From: Chryseobacterium aquifrigidense
GTDB lineage: Bacteria; Bacteroidota; Bacteroidia; Flavobacteriales; Weeksellaceae
Assembly (NCBI RefSeq): GCF_006716485.1
Contig: NZ_VFPD01000001.1
Coordinates: 1-34,151 of the forward strand
Reading direction: 5' to 3'
Length of the DNA stretch: 34,151 nt
Positions 7,241 to 17,270 of this stretch are shown in pieces; position 1 is the first letter of the stretch; the number at the start of each line of letters is the position of its first letter. Made by a program: the position numbers and the translations under genes. The notes below the pieces were generated by a model, which saw only the letters and a program-made list of their open reading frames with translations, made no database searches and had not been told where the DNA came from.

Positions 7241-8344
7241 AATACCCCCAAATTAAAAGTGAAAAAATATCTAGCTATAGCTGCGCTGTCAGGGCTGTTT
7301 TTAGCCAAAGCACAATCATCAGATTCATTGAAAATAGGAAATAAAGTTACGTTTTCCGCTTATGCAGAACTCTTTTACACCTACGATTTTAATGAGCCTG
7401 GAAATCATATGCGTCAAAATTTTCTCTACTCCTATAACAGACATAATGAAATGAATCTTAACCTGGGATTGGTTAAAGCCAATTACCAGAGTGAAAATAT
7501 CCGTGCTAATCTAGCTTTAATGGCAGGAACTTATGCTCAGGATAATATGGCTGCCGAGCAAAATGCATTGCGTTATATAAACGAAGCCAATGTAGGAATC
7601 AGAATATCAAAGAATAAAAATCTATGGATTGATGCAGGGATCATGCCTTCACATATCGGTTGGGAAAGTGCTATAGGAAAAGATAATGTGAATCTGACAA
7701 GAAGTTTAGCCGCTGAAAACTCGCCGTATTTTGAAACCGGAGCAAAAATTTCCTACACTTCAGATAACGGAAAATGGTTTGTAAGCGGATTGGTCTTGAA
7801 CGGATGGCAGCGTATTGCGAAACCGGAAGGAAATCAGAGTATTTCTTTCGGACATCAGCTGACGTATAAGCCGAATGATAAAATTACTTTGAACAGCAGT
7901 TCATTCATAGGAAATGATAAAGCAAAAGAAGACAAAAGGATGCGTTATTTCCATGATTTGTATGGAAGCTTCCAGATAACTGATCAGTTTTACGCTGTAT
8001 TAGGATTTGATATCGGAGCTGAGCAGAAGTCAAAAGGCAGCGAGCAGTATAATATCTGGTACAGCCCAAATGTATTAATGAAATATCAATTAGATAATAA
8101 ATGGGCGCTGGCAGGACGGCTGGAATATTATAACGATAAAAACGGAGTGATTATCAATACAGAAACGCCCAATGGATTTCAAACTTTCGGATATTCTTTC
8201 AATGTAGATTATGCAATATTCAAAAATGTAGTTTTCCGCACAGAAGCGAGAGGTTTTACTTCCAAAGATGCCATTTTCGCTAAAAATGATGAATTCAGAA
8301 AAGGGAATTTCTTTATAACATCGAGTTTAGCGGTCTGGTTTTAA
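7235..8344 (+). CDS. outer-membrane beta-barrel porin of the kdp operon (OmpL-like)
   Basis: The 369-aa protein has a Sec signal peptide (KKYLAIAALSGLFLAKAQ) and then alternating amphipathic strands ending in a C-terminal aromatic residue (LAVWF), as in outer-membrane barrels. It resembles the putative beta-barrel porin-2 family, which in Bacteroidota often follows kdpC. I infer that it lets K+ or other small solutes through the outer membrane for the Kdp pump. The start is uncertain. ATG 7235 lies inside the hairpin repeat and adds eight residues before a GTG at 7259, which would begin the protein exactly at its signal peptide (MKKYL...). The repeat may therefore have supplied a new start codon. 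It is 23 bases from the next open frame, consistent with one operon. Confidence 0.8.
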   Translation: MVNTPKLKVKKYLAIAALSGLFLAKAQSSDSLKIGNKVTFSAYAELFYTYDFNEPGNHMRQNFLYSYNRHNEMNLNLGLVKANYQSENIRANLALMAGTYAQDNMAAEQNALRYINEANVGIRISKNKNLWIDAGIMPSHIGWESAIGKDNVNLTRSLAAENSPYFETGAKISYTSDNGKWFVSGLVLNGWQRIAKPEGNQSISFGHQLTYKPNDKITLNSSSFIGNDKAKEDKRMRYFHDLYGSFQITDQFYAVLGFDIGAEQKSKGSEQYNIWYSPNVLMKYQLDNKWALAGRLEYYNDKNGVIINTETPNGFQTFGYSFNVDYAIFKNVVFRTEARGFTSKDAIFAKNDEFRKGNFFITSSLAVWF

Positions 8345-8399
8345 ATCGATTTAGCCACAAAAAATAGTGTTTAAAGTAAAATTAAAAAGAATAAAATCA

Positions 8400-9509
8400 A
8401 TGTCATCAGCAAAAGATTTTTTAGAACTGATTCAAAAATCCCGTAAAGGAAAATTCAAAATTTATATCGGGATGAGTGCAGGGGTAGGAAAGAGTTTCCG
8501 TATGCTTCAGGAAGCGCATTCCCTTTTGCGAAATGGCATTGATGTAAAAATCGGGTATATTGAAACGCATGGACGGGAAGAAACGGTAGCTCTGGTGGAA
8601 GGCCTTCCTCAAATTGAAAGAAAATCTGTCTTTTATAAAGGAAAGAACCTTGAAGAAATGGATCTTCAGTCCATTATCAATGAACATCCTGAAGTGGTTT
8701 TAGTGGACGAACTGGCACATACCAATGTAGAAGGTTCCAAAAATAAAAAAAGATGGCAGGACGTACTGGAAATCCTTGATAACGGCATCAATGTTATTAG
8801 TGCGATGAATATCCAGCACATTGAAAGTCTGAATGAGGAGGTAAAGAAAATCACAGGAGTGGAAGTAACAGAACGTGTCCCGGATAAGATACTGGCACTC
8901 GCAGATGAAGTTGTAAATATAGACCTTACCGCTGATGAACTGCTGACCCGATTGAAAGAAGGAAAAATCTATAAAAAGGAAAAAATTCAGACAGCACTCA
9001 GTAATTTCTTCCAGAGCGGACATATTCTACAGCTTCGTGAGCTGGCTTTAAAAGAAGTAGCCACCCACGTGGAAAGAAAGGTAGAAACAGAGATCAAAAC
9101 CGAAAATTTTAAACCCATAAAATTCCTGGCCTGCATCAGCAGTAATGAGAAAATTGCTAAAACAATTATCCGGAAAACAGCAAGGTTAGCCAGCTATTAT
9201 AACAGTCCATGGACTGTTTTATATGTTCAGAAACCTTCAGAAAATCCGGAAAAAATAGCGTTGGATAAACAGCGGTATTTAATTAATAATTTTAATTTAG
9301 CACAGGAATTAGGTGCCAAAGTAGTCAGGATCAAAGAGAGCAGTGTTCATAACGGAATTCTGGAATATGTGATTGCCCACAATATTACTACGGTCTGCAT
9401 TGGAAAACCCCATGCCAGTTTCTGGCAGCGAATGTTGGGATACAGCTGGATTTATACCCTGATGAACAGGCTGAATGAAAGACAGATAGATATTATTATT
9501 TTATCATAA
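8400..9509 (+). CDS. kdpD: kinase-less KdpD: KdpD ATP-binding domain plus USP domain
   Basis: The product (369 aa) corresponds only to the cytoplasmic N-terminal part of the osmo/K+ sensor KdpD. It has Walker A GMSAGVGKS at 24-32, a Walker B-like VVLVDELAHTN segment at 99-109 and a universal-stress-protein-like domain from about 240 to the end. Full-length KdpD is near 900 aa and continues with four membrane helices and a histidine kinase; these are absent. The frame ends cleanly 5 bases before a separate histidine kinase gene, so this is a gene split rather than decay. In E. coli these domains tune the kinase, so a regulatory role on the neighbouring kinase is inferred. I chose ATG 8400; an in-frame GTG at 8367 is less likely. 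Confidence 0.92.
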   Translation: MSSAKDFLELIQKSRKGKFKIYIGMSAGVGKSFRMLQEAHSLLRNGIDVKIGYIETHGREETVALVEGLPQIERKSVFYKGKNLEEMDLQSIINEHPEVVLVDELAHTNVEGSKNKKRWQDVLEILDNGINVISAMNIQHIESLNEEVKKITGVEVTERVPDKILALADEVVNIDLTADELLTRLKEGKIYKKEKIQTALSNFFQSGHILQLRELALKEVATHVERKVETEIKTENFKPIKFLACISSNEKIAKTIIRKTARLASYYNSPWTVLYVQKPSENPEKIALDKQRYLINNFNLAQELGAKVVRIKESSVHNGILEYVIAHNITTVCIGKPHASFWQRMLGYSWIYTLMNRLNERQIDIIILS

Positions 9510-9514
9510 AAATA

Positions 9515-11230
9515 ATGAAACTTAAAACGAAACTTACCTTAGGCGTCGGCCTTTTATTTTTACTGATTGTTCTGCTTTCAGTGATAGGTTCTGTATACAT
9601 CAATAAATTAAAATCGGATACTGAAAAAATTCTGACGGCCAATTACAACAGCCTGGAATTTTCTAAAAATATGCTGCTGGCACTGGATAATATCAGTACA
9701 GACAGTACTGTGGCGGTAGCCGATTTTCAAAAAAACAATAAACTTCAGGAAAAGAACCTTACCGAATTTGGAGAAAAAGAAGCCACTCAGAATCTGAACC
9801 TTCATTTCAATAGCTATCTGAAAGCACCGGATATTCATAAAGAAAAACTCATCCGTGAAGATCTTTCAAAGATTATGTCTTTGAATATGAAAGGGATTGA
9901 ACGAAAGAGTGATATCGCTATTATTACAGCTGAAAATGCTACTTTCTGGATTGTAAGTTTAGGAACCGTATGCTTTCTGATTGCTTTTATTCTGCTTTTC
10001 AATTTACCACAAACCATTGCAGAGCCTATCAATCAGCTTACTTTCAGTATCAAACAGATTGCTGATAAAAACTACAGCGAGAGAGTTCATTTCAAAGGAA
10101 GTGAAGAATTTAACAGTCTGGCGGAGTCCTTCAACAGTATGGCGGAAAAACTTCAGGAGTACGAAAGCAGTACACTTTCCAAGCAGCTGATGGATAAAAA
10201 ACGTATCGAAACCTTGGTTAATAATATGCATGATGCAGTTATTGGGCTGGACGAGAATCATTTTATCTATATGATCAATGATGAAGCACTGAAGATTACC
10301 AATCTCCATAAGGAAGATATTATTGGAAAAACAGCTCATGAGGTTGCTGTTAACAACGATCTGATGCGTGAGCTGCTGAAAAATATAGATCATCCGGTAA
10401 AAGATCCGATTAAGATTGTTCGTGATAACAAAGAAAACTATTTTGAACAGGATATTATTCCCATCAATATTGTAAAAACAGGCGAAAAAGAGAAAAAATA
10501 TATCGGAAAGGTAATCTTACTGAGAAATATTACCCCTTTCAAAGAACTGGATTTTGCCAAAACCAATTTTATTGCCACCATTTCCCATGAACTGAAAACT
10601 CCGATCTCAGCTATCAAGATGGGTGTGCAGCTTCTTGGAAACCAAAAGTTCGGGGAACTGAACGAGCAGCAGCAGGAATTATTGAAAAGCATCAATGAAG
10701 ATGGACAGCGATTATTGGATATCACAGGTGAATTGCTTAATCTTTCTCAGGTAGAATCCGGAAATATCAGATTGACTGTAGAGAAATGTTCCCCTAAAGA
10801 AATCGTACAAACTGCTGTAAAAAATGTTGAAAAGCTTGCCGAGCAGAAAAATATTTCCATCAGCACAGAATATCTTCTGGAAGAAAGTGATGCTGTAACT
10901 GCTGATTTTGATAAAACAGTCTGGGTAATGAATAACTTTCTTACCAATGCGGTGAAACACTCTTTTCAGGATGAAAATATTAAGATTGTGGTAGAAAAAC
11001 AGAACTCATTCATTCAGTTCAGTATTATTGACACCGGAAGCGGAATTGATGAAAAATACCACCGCCAGATCTTTGACCGTTATTTTCAGGTTCCCGGCGA
11101 ACACCAAAATGGAACAGGTTTGGGCTTGGCTATTTCAAAAAATTTCATTGAAAAGCAGCATGGAGAAATAGGAGTGAAGAGTTCTCTGAATAACGGAAGT
11201 ACATTTTATTTCAGACTGCCGGTTTCTTAA
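9515..11230 (+). CDS. HAMP-PAS sensor histidine kinase of the kdp operon
   Basis: This is an inner-membrane sensor kinase of 571 aa. In order it has TM1 (about 8-29), an extracytoplasmic region of ~115 residues, TM2 (about 144-164), HAMP (about 165-217), a PAS-like domain (about 230-340), a HisKA dimerisation domain with the H box SHELKTP (H358), and an HATPase_c domain with the N box NNFLTNAVKHS, DTGSGID and GTGLGLAIS. It starts 5 bases after the truncated KdpD, so the two are surely co-expressed. It supplies the kinase module that KdpD lacks, but with an unrelated sensor part. The likely partner is the NtrC-type regulator at 948-2276. The stimulus (K+ limitation or envelope state) cannot be read from the sequence. 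Confidence 0.93.
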   Translation: MKLKTKLTLGVGLLFLLIVLLSVIGSVYINKLKSDTEKILTANYNSLEFSKNMLLALDNISTDSTVAVADFQKNNKLQEKNLTEFGEKEATQNLNLHFNSYLKAPDIHKEKLIREDLSKIMSLNMKGIERKSDIAIITAENATFWIVSLGTVCFLIAFILLFNLPQTIAEPINQLTFSIKQIADKNYSERVHFKGSEEFNSLAESFNSMAEKLQEYESSTLSKQLMDKKRIETLVNNMHDAVIGLDENHFIYMINDEALKITNLHKEDIIGKTAHEVAVNNDLMRELLKNIDHPVKDPIKIVRDNKENYFEQDIIPINIVKTGEKEKKYIGKVILLRNITPFKELDFAKTNFIATISHELKTPISAIKMGVQLLGNQKFGELNEQQQELLKSINEDGQRLLDITGELLNLSQVESGNIRLTVEKCSPKEIVQTAVKNVEKLAEQKNISISTEYLLEESDAVTADFDKTVWVMNNFLTNAVKHSFQDENIKIVVEKQNSFIQFSIIDTGSGIDEKYHRQIFDRYFQVPGEHQNGTGLGLAISKNFIEKQHGEIGVKSSLNNGSTFYFRLPVS

Positions 11231-11239
11231 GGATTATTT

Positions 11240-11247
11240 TATATTTG
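11240..11247 (+). promoter_or_regulatory. candidate -7 element before the secreted protein gene
   Basis: TATATTTG fits TAnnTTTG exactly and lies 14 bases before ATG 11262. It sits 10 bases after the histidine kinase stop. No clear TTG -33 box is seen, as it would fall inside the kinase gene. It suggests that the following pair of genes can be transcribed apart from kdp. Confidence 0.4.
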
Positions 11248-11261
11248 CGATAAAAATAACA

Positions 11262-11720
11262 ATGAGAAAAACTTTAGCGTTCTTATTATTTTCAGTTTTA
11301 CTGAGTGTTCACGTCTCTGCACAGACATTCACAGTAGAACAGCTTAAAGGTTTCAATAAACTCACAATGGATGAGTTTAAAAAGGAAATGAAACAGCTGA
11401 AGTTCAGATTTTATGACAAAACTGAAGGCTTAGGTTTCGTTTTAACCGAATATGATTCCCCAGACTATACCTCAAAAATCGGAAAGTTTGAATACAAAGA
11501 AGAAAAATCAGAAGACAGAATTGAATTTGAGTTTAAAGACAAGACAGAGTATAATCAATATCTTAAACTGATATTATCAGCCGGATATCAAGAAACTGAA
11601 AAAGGGAAGATCATTACCAAAGAACCCTATGTAGATTACTACAGGAATAAAGAACATATCAGGATGATTTTGCCTAAAGCAGGGCAAAAAAATCCATACA
11701 CTATTATCGTTTTCAAATAA
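11262..11720 (+). CDS. secreted protein of unknown function (152 aa)
   Basis: The product begins with a clear Sec signal peptide (MRKTLAFLLFSVLLSVHVSA, cleavage near Q21). The mature part is hydrophilic, rich in Lys, Glu, Phe and Tyr, with alternating strand-like segments. I recognise no domain and see no lipobox, sorting domain or repeated motif. It lies 31 bases after the kdp histidine kinase and 3 bases before the next gene, so the two small genes are probably co-transcribed. Membership in the kdp operon is possible but not shown, because a separate promoter-like word precedes it. Confidence 0.75.
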   Translation: MRKTLAFLLFSVLLSVHVSAQTFTVEQLKGFNKLTMDEFKKEMKQLKFRFYDKTEGLGFVLTEYDSPDYTSKIGKFEYKEEKSEDRIEFEFKDKTEYNQYLKLILSAGYQETEKGKIITKEPYVDYYRNKEHIRMILPKAGQKNPYTIIVFK

Positions 11721-11723
11721 AGT

Positions 11724-12209
11724 ATGATTCAATTGAACTCAATAAAAGTAAATGAGATTCACTTTTATTCAAATAAGATAAAAAGTCTTATAATGTTTAT
11801 TATTTCATCTGTTTTCATTTTTATTTTTTTTAATAATGATTTGGAAAACGAGGGATTAGGAACAATAATCATTTTTTATCTGGGATTTTTACTTTTCTCA
11901 TTTGGATTTGTTTATTCAATACTGCTGTTATTTCGGACAAAGCCATTGTTAACAATTACTGATAAGCAGATTATAATTTATAACTTATTGAGAAAACCTA
12001 CAACGATCAATTTTGAAGATATTTTGTCATTTTATATTTCAAATACAACATTTCGGGGAATAAAAACAAATGAGTCTATTTGTATTGCCATAAAAGATGA
12101 TCCTTTTGGCAGAAAAGGAAATATTATAAATACAAACCTGTTGAATGTGAAAACAAATGCTTTGTTGGAAGAATTGAATTGTAGAAGAGCTATTATTTGT
12201 AAGAGGTAA
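11724..12209 (+). CDS. two-helix membrane protein, possibly STM3941-like (161 aa)
   Basis: The N-terminal half has two hydrophobic segments (about 21-38 and 47-70). A C-terminal soluble domain follows, with the pattern LLTITDKQIIIYN ... INFEDILSFYI typical of small membrane-anchored PH-like domains. The general layout (short cytosolic N-terminus, two helices, then a PH-like fold) reminds me of the STM3941 family, whose function is unknown. This assignment rests on pattern memory only. The gene starts 3 bases after its neighbour and ends before a bidirectional terminator. Codon use is more AT-rich than in the surrounding genes. Confidence 0.7.
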   Translation: MIQLNSIKVNEIHFYSNKIKSLIMFIISSVFIFIFFNNDLENEGLGTIIIFYLGFLLFSFGFVYSILLLFRTKPLLTITDKQIIIYNLLRKPTTINFEDILSFYISNTTFRGIKTNESICIAIKDDPFGRKGNIINTNLLNVKTNALLEELNCRRAIICKR

Positions 12210-12243
12210 GAGATAGCTAAAAGAAAAGTAATCAGGAGAAAAT

Positions 12244-12277
12244 AAAAAAGCTGCGAAAATTATTCGCAGCTTTTTTT
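12244..12277. terminator. bidirectional intrinsic terminator between convergent genes
   Basis: A 14-bp inverted repeat with core AGCTGCGAA / TTCGCAGCT and loop AATTA has an A run on its left and a T run on its right. It can therefore end transcripts from both the plus-strand membrane protein gene and the minus-strand LRR gene. Confidence 0.88.
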
Positions 12278-12292
12278 ATAACATTCGTGAGT

Positions 12293-14758
12293 TTACTCCT
12301 TAATAAACTTCTGTACAATTACTTTGTCTTTCAAGAAAACTTTAAGAATATAGTTTCCTTTAGAAAGTTCAGAAACAGGAATGGAGTTTCCTTTTACATT
12401 TGTTGAACTGATAATTCTTCCGGCTGCATCATAGATTTCAGCTTTTACAATTTCATTTTTAGATTGAATATGTAAAATATCTCTTACCGGATTCGGGTAA
12501 ACAGCAATAATAGAGTTTTCTTTATTGATTTCAGCTGTTGCCAGTACATTCTGAACGCTTGTTGTATAAGTATTGGTAACAATCGGGTTATTGTAATCGA
12601 AATAGATTTTTGCAGTATTGCTAAAGCTGTCACCAAGACTTAAGGTAGATTTTGTTTTGATTTTAAATGATACATATCCATCGTTATTGGCATTATCAAA
12701 AGGCAGTTGAATATTTTCAAAAATAAATTCTACGGTATTCGGATTGGTAATTCTTGTTACAAAATTGTGACTTCCATTCAATGCGACTAAACTTGTTAGG
12801 TCGAATTTAGAAGTATCAATAACATCTTTTACCACAATATTCTGTGCATTTGCGGTTCCTGTATTTTCAAATCTGATCAGATAATGTACATAATCTCCTA
12901 CCTGGGTTTGTGCAATAGTAGTTCCTTCAAGACAAGTCTTATCATTCGGGTCAAAAGAATTGACAACCGTTTGGTTCAATGTGAAGTTATTATCAGCAGG
13001 CGTTTCATCGGTAGCGCCATTGATTTGTGCTGCATAATGTAAAATATCACCTCCATTGAGTGGTGGAGTCTGTGTTGGGGTATTTAATTTCAGCGTTACA
13101 GTAATTTCTTTGGTTTCAAAAGGGAGAAGATTCGTGAAATTCCAGTTCAACATACCACTAGATTGAGAGCCTGGAGATGTCGTTGCACTCAGATAATTCA
13201 TCAGGTTATTATTGAAATTAAAAACTATATTTCCCGACTGAGGTGCAGTGCCTTTGTTTTTATAGATGATTTTATATTTTGATTCAAAACCAGGTGAAGC
13301 TGCTGTTACAGGAATAATCATCACTTCTAAATCATGATGAACTCCATTAGCTGCCAAACAGAAATTTTGGGCTACAGGACTAGGCTGATTGGGAAAGGTT
13401 ACGCTTATGGAAGGTGGAGTGACTGTAAAATAATTAGGGTTTTCTAACACAGGGGTAAGGGTATGTGTTCCTGCCTGTAGTGGGATTGAATAATTAGCTG
13501 AAGTATTTCCTATGAAACTTCCTGAAGTATTTCCACTTGTAATATTAAATTTTTGCAACGCTTTACCCGGATCACCGATGTCACAGCCATTATTGTTACT
13601 GTCATATTTTGTATTTCCCTGAACCACATAGAAGATTCCGCCCGGAGTAAATGAGCAATAATTTGTTGTTTTATAAGTGGAGTAAAAATAGGGAGAACTA
13701 TCTATTATACTTTGTATCATATCCTGTTCATTGTAATCACAGCAAATTACAAGATTGGGATTAAAAACGATACCTGTTCCGCTATTTTGCTGAACTTTAC
13801 CGTTTTTTAAATTAAGAAAACTCATATTGTTTGAGCTGCAGTTGATATTATAAAATTCAGGGTTTTGGGATAGATCAAGAGATTGAATTGAATTATTATT
13901 GCAGTTGAGTGTATTTAAAAGAGGATATATGGAAAGATTGAGGCTTGTGAGCTGATTATATCCGCAATAAATAATTTTCATATCGGGACAACCGGGCATA
14001 CTTAAGCTTGTTAAGTGATTGTTTTCACAGTAAACAACACGAAGGTTGCTCTGATTTTGAATATTGAGAGCTGATAGGTTATTTTTGCTGACATCTATGA
14101 TCTCCATATTGGAATTTGCAAAGTTAATGGACGAAAGCAAAGTATTGTTCTTCAGGTAAAAAACAAAAATATTCTGCAGATTGGAAGCATCAAATGTTGT
14201 CAGTTGTGTCTTTTCTATATCCAATTCCACAATATGTGAAGATCCGGAAATATTGATATTCGCTAAAGGGGTATTAAAAATGTACAAATATTTTAAAGAA
14301 AGTCTATTCTGCAAATCCAATGAAGTTATTGCTGTATTATTGCAGTAAAACCTGTATAGATTGTTACAGTTGGTAAGATTCAGGGAAGTTAGTTGAAACA
14401 TTGCATCTAAGCTTAATTCTGATAGAAAAGGATTAGAGCTCAGATTTAGGGATGATATATTATTCCCGGAAATATCCAGCTCTCCTAAATTCCCAAAGGC
14501 AGAGATTCCTGTCAGATCTGAAATTCCTCCACCATAAAGTCGTAGTCTTCCTACCTGTAAAGCTTCGGATACTTCAATTTCTCCATTGTTATTCGTATCA
14601 ATTTTCATGTTAAAATTACCGGAATTTGTTGATGCGATACTATTGGTAATGTCTGCTGACAATAATTTTGCTTTAAAATTAGCATCCGGAATATTGACAA
14701 TCTGTGACTGAAGGATAGAAAATACAGTCAACAGAATAACTGAGTAGAGTTTTTTCAT
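12293..14758 (-). CDS. secreted leucine-rich-repeat protein with T9SS type A sorting domain
   Basis: The 821-aa protein has a signal peptide (MKKLYSVILLTVFSILQS). It continues with an N-terminal segment starting IVNIPDANFKAKLL and holding an Asp-rich IDTNNNGEIEVSEA (calcium-site-like), then a run of leucine-rich repeats from about 70 to 330 (units such as LTSLNLSNCNNL). An SdrD-like segment DSNNNGCDIGDPG and a beta-sandwich region follow, with FDPNDK and an ENTGTANAQNIVVKDVID block of the kind found in conserved-repeat/DUF11-like domains. The last ~75 residues (VYPNPVRDILHI ... GNYILKVF ... KFIKE) are a classic T9SS type A sorting domain. I infer export across the outer membrane by the type IX system and surface attachment, possibly as an adhesin. 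It is a single-gene unit facing a terminator at 12244. Confidence 0.9.
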   Translation of the reverse strand: MKKLYSVILLTVFSILQSQIVNIPDANFKAKLLSADITNSIASTNSGNFNMKIDTNNNGEIEVSEALQVGRLRLYGGGISDLTGISAFGNLGELDISGNNISSLNLSSNPFLSELSLDAMFQLTSLNLTNCNNLYRFYCNNTAITSLDLQNRLSLKYLYIFNTPLANINISGSSHIVELDIEKTQLTTFDASNLQNIFVFYLKNNTLLSSINFANSNMEIIDVSKNNLSALNIQNQSNLRVVYCENNHLTSLSMPGCPDMKIIYCGYNQLTSLNLSIYPLLNTLNCNNNSIQSLDLSQNPEFYNINCSSNNMSFLNLKNGKVQQNSGTGIVFNPNLVICCDYNEQDMIQSIIDSSPYFYSTYKTTNYCSFTPGGIFYVVQGNTKYDSNNNGCDIGDPGKALQKFNITSGNTSGSFIGNTSANYSIPLQAGTHTLTPVLENPNYFTVTPPSISVTFPNQPSPVAQNFCLAANGVHHDLEVMIIPVTAASPGFESKYKIIYKNKGTAPQSGNIVFNFNNNLMNYLSATTSPGSQSSGMLNWNFTNLLPFETKEITVTLKLNTPTQTPPLNGGDILHYAAQINGATDETPADNNFTLNQTVVNSFDPNDKTCLEGTTIAQTQVGDYVHYLIRFENTGTANAQNIVVKDVIDTSKFDLTSLVALNGSHNFVTRITNPNTVEFIFENIQLPFDNANNDGYVSFKIKTKSTLSLGDSFSNTAKIYFDYNNPIVTNTYTTSVQNVLATAEINKENSIIAVYPNPVRDILHIQSKNEIVKAEIYDAAGRIISSTNVKGNSIPVSELSKGNYILKVFLKDKVIVQKFIKE

Positions 14759-14809
14759 GGTTTAGGTAATTGGGTTTTAGTTTTTTATTATTTGATTATA
14801 AATCAAACG

Positions 14810-14817
14810 CAAATGTA
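14810..14817 (-). promoter_or_regulatory. candidate -7 element of the LRR protein gene
   Basis: On the minus strand this reads TACATTTG, an exact TAnnTTTG match, 51 bases before the start codon at 14758. The -33 position lacks a clear TTG. It lies in the 182-base gap between this gene and ligA. Confidence 0.45.
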
Positions 14818-14880
14818 AACTTTTACACGAATATTTTATTATTTTTTATGTTTGAATTCAAAACACTTATTTCAAAAATG

Positions 14881-14915
14881 AAAATAAAAAAGACTGTGAT
14901 AGATTTCACAGTCTT
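14881..14915 (-). terminator. intrinsic terminator of ligA
   Basis: A 10-bp perfect stem AAGACTGTGA / TCACAGTCTT with a 6-base loop (14890-14915) is followed on the minus strand by TTTTATTTTC. It lies 25 bases after the ligA stop. Confidence 0.85.
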
Positions 14916-14940
14916 ATATAAATGATTAAACCATTATTCT

Positions 14941-17034
<2,094 letters not shown>

Positions 17035-17108
17035 TTAATACACCTTAAGAGGCTGGTTTTACAATAAATAAAACACTCGTTTAAAGTAATTTAACATAAC
17101 GTTCTGAT

Positions 17109-17154
17109 TTAATTAAAAAAATGTTAAAGCTTTCTTAAACATCCCGCTGTTAAA
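17109..17154 (+). promoter_or_regulatory. TTAA words at 11-bp spacing upstream of the Oar-like receptor (Pho-box-like)
   Basis: TTAA occurs at 17113, 17124 and 17135, exactly one DNA turn apart, with another at 17150 next to the promoter-like word at 17162. Further TTAA words lie at 17081 and 17091. PhoB/PhoP boxes in several phyla are direct repeats of TTAA-type words at 11-bp spacing. The downstream locus carries phosphodiesterases, so this may be a phosphate-starvation operator. The region is AT-rich and no Bacteroidota Pho box could be compared here. Confidence 0.35.
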
Positions 17155-17161
17155 GTCAAAA

Positions 17162-17169
17162 TACCTTTG
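17162..17169 (+). promoter_or_regulatory. candidate -7 element of the Oar-like receptor gene
   Basis: TACCTTTG is an exact TAnnTTTG match, 101 bases before ATG 17271. That leaves a leader of roughly 95 bases. The -33 region has no TTG but overlaps the TTAA array, as in an activator-dependent promoter. Confidence 0.45.
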
Positions 17170-17270
17170 CACATCTGATTAAAGAAACCTCATAATGATT
17201 TATCAGTGTGAAAATCAAAGAGGTTTCCTGGCGAATATCAAAAAATTAATCATAAAGATCTTCGGAAGAA

